Assembly (NCBI GenBank): GCA_028280485.1 | Contig: JANQLS010000119.1 | Coordinates: 1-41,616 of the forward strand | DNA: 41,616 nt | Direction: 5' to 3' | Origin: Planctomycetota bacterium | GTDB taxonomy: Bacteria; Planctomycetota; UBA8108; JACQVS01 | Part shown: piece after piece, positions 18,231-25,089 of the stretch | Layout of the letters: every line of letters starts with the position of its first letter | Numbering within the stretch: the stretch's first letter is position 1 | Made by a program: the position numbers and the translations under genes | The notes under the pieces: model-generated | Seen by the model: only the letters and a program-made list of their open reading frames with translations | What the model was told of the DNA's origin: nothing | The model's database searches: none

Positions 18231-19319
18231 CTATAAATAGTTTGCTACCGCCTCCGCCATCTCCGTAGTTGAAGAATTCCCTGCCATATCCGGTGTTCGA
18301 ACAACACCCTCTTGCATCACTTTCTCAGCGGCTTCTTCGATCGCTCGCCCTGCTTTTAAACATAAATCATCTTTTCGAGTTTCCCCTAACCAATCGAGCA
18401 TCATACTGGCAGAGAGAATAGTCGCTAATGGGTTTGAGATATTCTTCCCTGCGATATCGGGAGCCGTTCCGTGTGAAGGTTGAAATAAACCGTGCTTTTC
18501 TCCAATTTCACCCGATGGACCTAATCCCAAGCCGCCAACAATTCCGGCTCCAAGATCAGACAGGATATCTCCGAATTGATTTTCCATCACCAAGACATCG
18601 AAATCCCAGGGGTTTTTAACCATATATAGACTCATCGCATCGACGTAAACGGCTTCGGCGTGAATGTCAGAATACGATTCAGCGACCTCGAAAAATACTT
18701 TCCTAAAAAAGGCCAAGCTTTTGAAGATATTCGCTTTATCTACACACGTAACGATTTTCTTACCATCCGTGGGTCGCCCCTTACGACGCTCCGCCAAACG
18801 AAAGGCGTAATCGACAACTTGAGTTGTCCCCTTCCGAGTAATAACCATGGTATCAGTAGCCACTTCATCTCCCACGACGCTTCCGCCCTGATAAGAAGCA
18901 AACAAACCTTCAAGGTTTTCACGGATGACAACGAAGTCAATTCCCTTACTCGTATCCTTTAAAGGGCTATCGACTCCAGGATAAAGCTTGATGGGACGAA
19001 CAGCTGAATGCAATTCTAAGGCTCGACGCAGTCCGATCATCATCCTGGGTTGAACTTCAGTTCCATCGGCTTCACGTACATCGGGAAGACCGATGGCCGA
19101 CAATAAAACGGCATCCGCTTCTTTACATGCATTCAACACTTCTTCGGGAAGGGCGACTCCGGTATCTCGATGCAAGCCGGCTCCTGCTTGGAACTCTGCC
19201 AAGTTGAGCTTTAAACTTGGAAAAGCTGAGCTCAATCGATCGAGGACTAACTTGGTGGCCTCCATGCATTCGGGGCCGATGCCATCACCGGGTAGTAGTG
19301 CTATTTGGTAGTTACTCAT
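18231..19319 (-). CDS. Isocitrate/isopropylmalate dehydrogenase family enzyme
   Basis: A 362-residue cytoplasmic beta-decarboxylating dehydrogenase. The N-terminus IALLPGDGIGPE, then VVIRENLEGLFASYQGG, VDKANIFKS, YVDAMSLYMVKNPWDFDVLVMENQFGDILSD and QPSHGTAPDIAGKNISNP (cofactor region) are hallmarks of the IDH/IPMDH family. The family includes 3-isopropylmalate, isocitrate, homoisocitrate, and tartrate/D-malate dehydrogenases. No leuC/leuD is adjacent, while a transporter, Gfo/Idh enzyme, cyclase and LysR regulator are, so a catabolic hydroxy-acid role (tartrate/malate type) is more likely than leucine synthesis. That is inference. Length is normal for the family. The cyclase gene is 211 nt upstream across two hairpins. 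Confidence 0.85.
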   Translation of the reverse strand: MSNYQIALLPGDGIGPECMEATKLVLDRLSSAFPSLKLNLAEFQAGAGLHRDTGVALPEEVLNACKEADAVLLSAIGLPDVREADGTEVQPRMMIGLRRALELHSAVRPIKLYPGVDSPLKDTSKGIDFVVIRENLEGLFASYQGGSVVGDEVATDTMVITRKGTTQVVDYAFRLAERRKGRPTDGKKIVTCVDKANIFKSLAFFRKVFFEVAESYSDIHAEAVYVDAMSLYMVKNPWDFDVLVMENQFGDILSDLGAGIVGGLGLGPSGEIGEKHGLFQPSHGTAPDIAGKNISNPLATILSASMMLDWLGETRKDDLCLKAGRAIEEAAEKVMQEGVVRTPDMAGNSSTTEMAEAVANYL

Positions 19320-19406
19320 AATTGTAGTCCATACGCTCCGCGTGCGGATTCTCTTTAAATCAATGTTAATTGAAAATTACGATTGATTATTGAACTTATC
19401 ATCCCT

Positions 19407-19432
19407 CTGTAGCGCCTGGGTTTGTCCCAGGC
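19407..19432. repeat. CTGTAG-headed hairpin between cyclase and dehydrogenase genes
   Basis: CTGTAG at 19407-19412 is followed by GCCTGGG (19414-19420), loop TTTGT, CCCAGGC (19426-19432): a perfect 7-bp stem. It has the REP-like head seen in the copies at 9161 and 15060, with a different stem. Confidence 0.5.
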
Positions 19433-19486
19433 CTTCGTTATAAAATCTAATCCGATTTTGTTAGTCACAAAAACTCTTAGGAAAAG

Positions 19487-19505
19487 GCCACCCACAAGGG
19501 GTGGC
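19487..19505 (-). terminator. Hairpin after the cyclase gene, probable terminator or attenuator
   Basis: On the minus strand GCCACCC, loop CTTGT, GGGTGGC, then CTTTTCC: a perfect 7-bp stem 26 nt after the cyclase stop. It strongly resembles the terminator at 9096 (loop CTTGA, tail TTTCCC). If it is only partly effective it would lower expression of the downstream dehydrogenase gene. Confidence 0.55.
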
Positions 19506-19530
19506 GCTCCAGGCGGATTGATGATTTTCG

Positions 19531-20163
19531 TTATACGCCTTCCTGCGCCACCGCTCTCACGGGGCAACCATCACCACCCATAATCTTCAATGGCAATGCA
19601 ATAAACTGAACCTCATCTGATTGAAGTTGATCCAGATAGGCTAAACTCTCAACGATGACCACACCTCCTCGAAAGAGAATCTGGTGCACGTCTGTCAGCT
19701 CTTCGATATTGTTGACATCCGCAACAGAAGGAGCTTCAACTCCAACGAGAGCCACTTCCCGTTCCACCAACCAATGTGCTAGTTCGCGAGAAATCCGGGG
19801 GAGCTCATCGCGATACTGAGGTGTTCCGAATGTTTTGTACCAATCGGTTTTCAGTAACAATCGACACCCTGGCGTCACTTTAGACTCAAAGGGTTTGAGA
19901 TCTTCGACTCCGAAAAGCTGCTTAGGTTGGGCCGGAGCTAAATCGATGACTTGCGCTGGACCGATCAATCGATTGAGATCATGCTCATCCATTGTCGAGC
20001 CTCCCGGCAAGAAATGAACCGGTGCATCCATATGCGTACCACTATGAGAATAAAGCTTCAATGTTGTGGCATTCCAGCCTTCATTCTCTATGGTTTTAGC
20101 AGGGGTGATCTCCACTCCCCGCATCCCGTTTTTGACGGGTAAACTTAAATCGATGATCCTCAA
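19531..20163 (-). CDS. Cyclase-family (kynurenine formamidase-like) hydrolase
   Basis: A 210-residue metal-dependent hydrolase. The family motif H-x-GTH-x-D-x-P-x-H is complete: HSGTHMDAPVHF at 40-51 with His40, His44, Asp46 and His50 as likely metal ligands. Relatives hydrolyse N-formylkynurenine, isatin, or lactone/amide rings. The start is TTG at 20163, supported by GGGGAG six bases upstream and by a TTGA overlap with the stop of the Gfo/Idh gene, so it is translationally coupled. In this operon opening of a lactone formed by the Gfo/Idh enzyme is a reasonable inference. No signal peptide is visible, so it is cytoplasmic. Confidence 0.85.
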   Translation of the reverse strand: MRIIDLSLPVKNGMRGVEITPAKTIENEGWNATTLKLYSHSGTHMDAPVHFLPGGSTMDEHDLNRLIGPAQVIDLAPAQPKQLFGVEDLKPFESKVTPGCRLLLKTDWYKTFGTPQYRDELPRISRELAHWLVEREVALVGVEAPSVADVNNIEELTDVHQILFRGGVVIVESLAYLDQLQSDEVQFIALPLKIMGGDGCPVRAVAQEGV

Positions 20164-21206
20164 CTTGAACTCCCCGCCGTTAAGCCTCTAACTGGCAATC
20201 CTGATTTGGCTGATGCGTAAATGGCTTCTTGAACCTTCAATGTTTTTAAATATTCAGTTCCCGACGTTTCAAACTCTTTAGAAGTCTTTAGAGCCTCTAC
20301 AAAATGTTTTTGCGTTTGAAACACACAATCTCCCGCAAACTGAACTCGTTCATGCTGGTAAGAATGTTGCTTTTCCTTTTGCCCTAATTTTTGAAGCGTG
20401 ATTCGACCATCGGAATAGAGTCGTATCGTACCGCCATTTCCTTCGACGGCCGCTTCGCCGAAAGTGTAACGCGGATCTTCGCAATTGGGTTCATTGAACC
20501 GATTCGCATCCCAAATTCCCTGAGAACCATTCGCAAATTCAAAATGAAGAATTCCACAATCCTCACCTTGAATCTCTTCATTGAGCTTTCTCAAAGAGGC
20601 ATAAACTCCCTCGATTTCACCGAACAAATATCTAAAAGTATCGATGAAGTGAACTCCTGTCTCGTGAACGAGGAATCGAGGCATCTCTCGAAAATAAGGC
20701 TGACGAGCTAAATAGGCATCTTTAGGCCAACCATCTCCAGTTCGAGTTCGAATGGAAACAGAATGCATTCGACTCCCAATGGCTTGAGCGTCTAACAAGG
20801 ATTTAATTTCACGGTACCAAGGTTGAAATCGAAAGTTCTCATGCACCATAAAGGACACTGAAGCATCTTCAGCCATCTGAATAATTTCTTGTGCTTCAGT
20901 AAAGGTCGGCGCCAAGGGTTTCTGGCAGATCACGGGGATCTTTTTATCAAAAGCTAATTTACAAAGATTTAAATGTGAATCCGGACGCGTGATGATGTCG
21001 ACAAAGTCAGGCCTTTCAGCATCTAACATCTTGGTAAAGTCAGAGTATGCCTTCGGAACGTTATACTTTTTCGCCTGTTCTTGGACTCGAGATTCATCGT
21101 GATCGCAAATGGCTACGAGCTCAGCTCCCTCCAAGCGACTCCAAGCTTCAAGGTGAAACTGACTAAAATAGCCTACTCCGATGGCGACTCCCTTTAGCAC
21201 ACTCAT
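20160..21206 (-). CDS. Gfo/Idh/MocA family NAD(P)-dependent oxidoreductase
   Basis: A 348-residue cytoplasmic enzyme. The Rossmann N-terminus is GVAIGVGYFSQFHLEAWSRL (a G-x-G-x variant), then AELVAICDHD, PDFVDIITRPDSHL and VICQKPLAPTFTEAQEI, where the lysine of the Q-K-P motif is the usual catalytic residue. The C-terminal alpha/beta domain contains LVHETGVHFIDTFRYLFG, where the His-x3-His arrangement is usual for substrate binding. Substrates are sugars or inositols at the hydroxyl oxidation level; which one is not visible. It overlaps the MFS gene by ATGA at 21203-21206 and the cyclase gene by TTGA, a tightly coupled operon. Confidence 0.9.
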   Translation of the reverse strand: MSVLKGVAIGVGYFSQFHLEAWSRLEGAELVAICDHDESRVQEQAKKYNVPKAYSDFTKMLDAERPDFVDIITRPDSHLNLCKLAFDKKIPVICQKPLAPTFTEAQEIIQMAEDASVSFMVHENFRFQPWYREIKSLLDAQAIGSRMHSVSIRTRTGDGWPKDAYLARQPYFREMPRFLVHETGVHFIDTFRYLFGEIEGVYASLRKLNEEIQGEDCGILHFEFANGSQGIWDANRFNEPNCEDPRYTFGEAAVEGNGGTIRLYSDGRITLQKLGQKEKQHSYQHERVQFAGDCVFQTQKHFVEALKTSKEFETSGTEYLKTLKVQEAIYASAKSGLPVRGLTAGSSS

Positions 21207-22639
21207 TTCTCTGCCTCTATGTTTTGACGACGATTTTCCGAATCGGAGTCCTTTTCCTCATTGAAGAACTTCGTATAAACTAAGGCAAAGACCACAATAG
21301 CAATCAAACAAATAAACAAAGCGAGCCGAATTTTAAGAGCTTTCTTCGTGACCTCTTTTAGCTGCCGCAATGGATTCATAAATAACCAAGCGATGACGGC
21401 TAAAACGTTCATGCCAGCGGCGAAAACAAAGAAAGAACTCGCAGTACCTAATTTTTCAGCGAAATAGGGAACGGTGACCTGAGCTACGCAATAAGGAAAG
21501 ACCACGGCACTGACGGCAGCTCCTAAGTTTCCGACCATATTCATCGAACCCGAAACGGCTCCCGAGCGCTTCCCTCCGATATCCATACAGAAAGCCCAAC
21601 TGGGACTCAAGGTCATCTCAACCCCGAACATAGCGATGGAGTAACAGATGATCAGAGGCCAAACCGTCTCTGCTTCACTGTACTGAGTTGACAGCAATAA
21701 ACCAAACGCCCCTATAGAATATCCCACCATCGCCGGTAACCTTCGAGATAATACGGGCCAACCTCTTTGATGCAAATGCGTCACTAAATAACCGGAGATC
21801 CACAAGGCGATCGCCCCGACAAGAAGGGGTATAGAGGCAACATAGGCAAACTCATCTCCCCAGCGTTTAATGATGTAAGGTTGCAACCAAGTGATGCTGA
21901 TGAAAAAAGTGATGTTGCTTGCGGCATACTGAAACATCGCAAGAAGCACATTCGATGAAGTGACAACTTGAATAAAAGGAACTTTGGTGGAAGTACTCTC
22001 TGCTTCCTGAATTCCCTTCTCGATTTTTTCAACTTCTTGATGATTCACTGAGGGATGATCTTGAGGACGATCTCGATACCAAAACCACCAAACCACTCCC
22101 CATAAGAGACCGAGGATCGCATTCGCCACAAAGGTCATCCGCCATCCAATAGACTGAATCACAATGGGCATGACGACTAATGAGGCGGCAGCTCCAACTC
22201 GGGCTCCTGAATGAAAGATACCCTGGCCGATTCCACGCTCCTTCGCGGGAAGCCAACTGTAAAGAGCTCGAGTTGCACCCGGATAAGCTCCGGCTTCCCC
22301 CACTCCAAAGAGAAATCGAACGATGAGAAGACTGATCGCAGAATATACCATGCCTGACATGGCGGTGAAGATACTCCAAATCACGACTACGATCGTGAGC
22401 GCTCGTCTCGGCCCCGCCCTATCACTGAACCATCCTGCAGGAATCTGAAAGAGTGCGTATCCAACTGCGAAGATACCAAACGCATAACCCATCATCTGCT
22501 CGTCTAATCCAGCGATGTCCTTTTGCATGGCCCCTTTCGCTGAAGAGATGCACACTCGATCCATATAGGTATTAACGGTGTGGAAAAACAGCAAAAGCAC
22601 AAGCCAATACCTTTGGCGGGTAGCTTGAAGCTCAGTCAA
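21203..22639 (-). CDS. MFS transporter, anion:cation symporter (ACS) type
   Basis: A 478-residue membrane protein with about 12 transmembrane helices. GWFSDRAGPRRALT is the MFS loop-2/3 motif, and RFLFGVGEAGAYPGATRALYSWLPAKERG is characteristic of the ACS group, which takes up hexuronates, tartrate, galactonate, phthalate and other organic anions. Beyond the last helix is a short charged cytoplasmic tail rich in Glu/Asp/Asn. The start is a TTG at 22639; no ATG is available before the first helix, and the upstream AGG is weakly spaced. It is the first gene of the operon, divergent from the LysR-type regulator, so the regulator probably controls it. Substrate is an organic acid by family and context. 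Confidence 0.88.
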   Translation of the reverse strand: MTELQATRQRYWLVLLLFFHTVNTYMDRVCISSAKGAMQKDIAGLDEQMMGYAFGIFAVGYALFQIPAGWFSDRAGPRRALTIVVVIWSIFTAMSGMVYSAISLLIVRFLFGVGEAGAYPGATRALYSWLPAKERGIGQGIFHSGARVGAAASLVVMPIVIQSIGWRMTFVANAILGLLWGVVWWFWYRDRPQDHPSVNHQEVEKIEKGIQEAESTSTKVPFIQVVTSSNVLLAMFQYAASNITFFISITWLQPYIIKRWGDEFAYVASIPLLVGAIALWISGYLVTHLHQRGWPVLSRRLPAMVGYSIGAFGLLLSTQYSEAETVWPLIICYSIAMFGVEMTLSPSWAFCMDIGGKRSGAVSGSMNMVGNLGAAVSAVVFPYCVAQVTVPYFAEKLGTASSFFVFAAGMNVLAVIAWLFMNPLRQLKEVTKKALKIRLALFICLIAIVVFALVYTKFFNEEKDSDSENRRQNIEAEK

Positions 22640-22818
22640 TTTCGAAAAACCTGGGTTTGAGGTTGGAATAAACTCACTTTTGATAAAAAGTTTGAGAAAT
22701 TTTAATCTTCAAATTTAAGCAATTGGTAAATTAGAATCAATAAGATAAATCCGATCATTCATTTGGATATTCCGAATAATCAATCCAAGGTGTATTTCGA
22801 CAACCTCAAGGAGTAATT
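22640..22818. promoter_or_regulatory. Divergent intergenic region, candidate LysR operator
   Basis: The 179-nt region separates the LysR-type regulator (+) from the catabolic operon (-). ATTCCGAAT at 22769-22777 is an odd palindrome inside GATATTCCGAATAATC (22766-22781), which has T...A symmetry of the kind LysR proteins bind. AAGGAG at 22808-22813 is the SD for the regulator's TTG. The rest is AT-rich; I did not assign -35/-10 boxes. Confidence 0.4.
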
Positions 22819-23751
22819 TTGTCTCAATTCGCTTCCGACCGTATCGGAAACCTCTCAGTTCAGCAGCTTCAGACCTTTTGCATCATGTACGAGAAAAAAA
22901 GCTACGCTGCCACTGCTCGAGACCTCCATCTCGCGATTCCAACAGTCTGGGAGCAGATGAAATCTCTAGAGCGAACCTACGAAACTATTTTATTCGAGCG
23001 CTCTGGGCGGCAAATGAAAACGACACAGGCCGCCGATGAATTGTTTCAGATCGTAGAGCCACTGGTGGTTCGACTCACATCTTCAATCGATTACATCGCC
23101 TCCGGAGAGATGGAGATTCCCGAATTGATCACCGTAGCCGGCGGAACCCGGATGCTCATCGAAGATTTTGGAGAATCATTGAAACAATTCAGGTCGATCT
23201 ACCCCGATACTCGATTGAGACTCATTTCCTCTGATAATGAGAGAATTCAAGATTTAGTTCACTCGGGAGAAGCGGATATCGCGTTTATGCTCGAGCCTTC
23301 AAAGGACCAAAAATTAGCGAGCTTAGACTATATACCCAGTTATGAAATCGACTACTTGGCGGTTTTTCCTAAACGACATCGCTTAGCCAAAAAAGCGAAT
23401 CTTAGATTAAAAGATCTCCTTTCAGAGCCCTTGATTGTGGGACATTCAAAAACCGTTGTCCGGCAAAGGTTTGAGCAAGCGCTCCATCAACAAAGCCTCT
23501 TACCGCAGTTAAGAATCGCAGCCGAAACTGACAACAGTGCGATGACGATTGCTTATGCACACAGTCGGTTAGGAATAGGAATCGTCGGTGGGCATTCCCA
23601 CGGCCCCTTGATGCAATCCCTCGCCTATAAGTCGTTAAGAAAACAATTGGGAACAGCTCAAATCACTTCAATTGTTCGCAAGGGAAGAATACTTCCAAAA
23701 GCTTTAAAAGATTTTAAAGAGATCGTTTCGAATACCGGTGCATCAAAATAA
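22819..23751 (+). CDS. LysR-type transcriptional regulator
   Basis: A 310-residue DNA-binding regulator. Residues about 12-75 are the winged helix-turn-helix (LSVQQLQTFCIMYEKKSYAA, TARDLHLAIPTVWEQMKSLE, LFERSGRQMKTTQAADEL). Residues about 95-300 form the periplasmic-binding-like effector domain (ELITVAGGTRMLIEDF, GEADIAFMLEP, LAVFPKRHRLAKK, RLGIGIVGG). LysR proteins usually activate the divergent operon on binding a pathway intermediate. The start is TTG, well supported by AAGGAG six bases upstream; the first ATG is too far inside the HTH. The gene is divergent from the MFS/Gfo/cyclase operon. The DJ-1-like gene begins 41 nt downstream. Confidence 0.9.
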   Translation: MSQFASDRIGNLSVQQLQTFCIMYEKKSYAATARDLHLAIPTVWEQMKSLERTYETILFERSGRQMKTTQAADELFQIVEPLVVRLTSSIDYIASGEMEIPELITVAGGTRMLIEDFGESLKQFRSIYPDTRLRLISSDNERIQDLVHSGEADIAFMLEPSKDQKLASLDYIPSYEIDYLAVFPKRHRLAKKANLRLKDLLSEPLIVGHSKTVVRQRFEQALHQQSLLPQLRIAAETDNSAMTIAYAHSRLGIGIVGGHSHGPLMQSLAYKSLRKQLGTAQITSIVRKGRILPKALKDFKEIVSNTGASK

Positions 23752-23792
23752 CATAGTAGAATCCACTTTCCATATTAATAGAGGATCAATTC

Positions 23793-24425
23793 ATGAAACG
23801 AGTCCTACTCATCATCCCCAATGCTTTTGAAATATTGGAATGCTCAGCCTTTATCGATGTCTTCGGCTGGGCAAATTACTACGGAAACCATCCTATCGAG
23901 TTAGTGACCGCCGGGCTTTCAAAGCAAATTAACGACACTTTTAAATCCATCAAAGTGGAGCCACAAATTTTAATCTCTGAGGTCGATATTGAAGATTATG
24001 ATGCCGTAGCTATTCCTGGGGGATTTGAAACTGAAGGTTTTTTTGAGGAAGCCTATTCTCCCGAAATTCTAAATTTATTAAAAGCCTTCGATCAGCAAGA
24101 CAAGAACGTAGCATCGATCTGTGTCGGAGCGTTGGTGTTAGGTAAAAGCGGCATACTAAAAGGTAAAAAAGCAACAACTTACCATCTAAGAGAAGGGGAA
24201 CGATTAAAGCAGTTAGCTGAATTTGGTGTAGAATTAAGCCCCGGAGCGATGATCGTTCGGGAAGAAAATAAAATTACTTCAAGCTCTCCATCGACTGCCA
24301 TCGACGTCGCTTTAACTCTATTAGCTCAATTGACAAGCCAAGAAAATGCTGATCACATTAAAAAGATGATGGGTTTTGATGATTACTCAACTCAAGGACC
24401 TTTAACGAATGAAAACCTTCGTTAA
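23793..24425 (+). CDS. DJ-1/PfpI family protein
   Basis: A 210-residue cytoplasmic protein of the DJ-1/PfpI superfamily. VLLIIPNAFEILECSAFIDVF is the N-terminal strand and helix, DYDAVAIPGGFETEGFF the glycine loop, and NVASICVGALVLGKSG the nucleophile elbow with Cys110. THY..REGERL and STAIDVALTLLAQL are the usual C-terminal elements. Members are glyoxalases/deglycases, chaperones, isonitrile hydratases and transcription-regulator-like proteins; this one cannot be assigned further. The SD AGAGGA is about 7 nt before the ATG. It lies 41 nt after the LysR gene and 21 nt before the YdeI-like gene. Confidence 0.87.
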   Translation: MKRVLLIIPNAFEILECSAFIDVFGWANYYGNHPIELVTAGLSKQINDTFKSIKVEPQILISEVDIEDYDAVAIPGGFETEGFFEEAYSPEILNLLKAFDQQDKNVASICVGALVLGKSGILKGKKATTYHLREGERLKQLAEFGVELSPGAMIVREENKITSSSPSTAIDVALTLLAQLTSQENADHIKKMMGFDDYSTQGPLTNENLR

Positions 24426-24446
24426 AAACTAAAACCTTTTATTAAT

Positions 24447-24989
24447 ATGACTGTTGAATTCTTTTCCAAACCATCTGACTTTCGTAAGTGGCTCCAAAAG
24501 AACCACAAGAAAATCGATGTACTTTGGGTCGGGTACTACAAAGTAGCTACCGGAATCCCCAGTATCAACTGGGAGGAATCCGTCAAAGAAGCTTTGTGTT
24601 ACGGCTGGATCGATGGGCTAAGAAAAACCATCGACGAAGACAGCTACAAAATTCGGTTCACACCTCGAAGACCTAAAAGCAACTGGAGCGACCTCAACCT
24701 CAAACACTTCAAAGAACTCAAGAAACAGGGCAAGATCAAGCCCGCCGGACAACAAGCTTTTGACGAAGGAAAAAAAGAACGTGCGAAAACGAAAACAAAA
24801 AATGGCCAAGCAGAAAACTTGAAAAAAGAGTACGAGAAAAAGATAAAAGCCTCAAAGAAAGCCTGGGCCTATTTCAACGGATTGTCACCATCGGTGAAAA
24901 AGAAAATGGTGTACTGGATTATGAGCGCTAAGAAGGAAGAAACCCAGCTGAGAAGGGTGGACTCTTTAATTCAAGAGGCTGAAAAGTAA
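24447..24989 (+). CDS. YdeI/OmpD-associated family protein
   Basis: A 180-residue basic protein. KWLQKNHKKIDVLWVGYYK, then SINWEESVKEALCYGWIDGL, then RFTPRRPKSNWSDLN.KH are the diagnostic blocks of the YdeI (bacteriocin-resistance/OmpD-associated) family. The C-terminal part is Lys-rich and helical and ends with a helix-rich WIMSAKKEETQLRRVDSLI. The family's biochemical role is not established; it has been linked to resistance to antimicrobial peptides in enterobacteria. No strong SD. Probably co-transcribed with the DJ-1-like gene 21 nt upstream. Confidence 0.87.
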   Translation: MTVEFFSKPSDFRKWLQKNHKKIDVLWVGYYKVATGIPSINWEESVKEALCYGWIDGLRKTIDEDSYKIRFTPRRPKSNWSDLNLKHFKELKKQGKIKPAGQQAFDEGKKERAKTKTKNGQAENLKKEYEKKIKASKKAWAYFNGLSPSVKKKMVYWIMSAKKEETQLRRVDSLIQEAEK

Positions 24990-25000
24990 TCTAAAGTAGT

Positions 25001-25019
25001 CGGCTCACCCTGTGAGCCG
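25001..25019. terminator. Stem-loop between convergent genes
   Basis: CGGCTCAC (25001-25008), loop CCT, GTGAGCCG (25012-25019): a perfect 8-bp stem between the YdeI-like gene (+, ends 24989) and the histidine kinase gene (-, ends 25090). No T-run follows on either strand, so it may stabilise 3' ends or terminate without a classical tail. Confidence 0.45.
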
Positions 25020-25089
25020 TATCGAACTCATTTTCATTTAGAGTAACTAGTTCCTGTTATTCAACAGAAACTAAGAGTTCTTCTAACAA

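Noticed and set aside
18231..19319. leuB of leucine biosynthesis
   Set aside because: No leuA/C/D nearby, and the operon context is catabolic with a transporter and LysR regulator.
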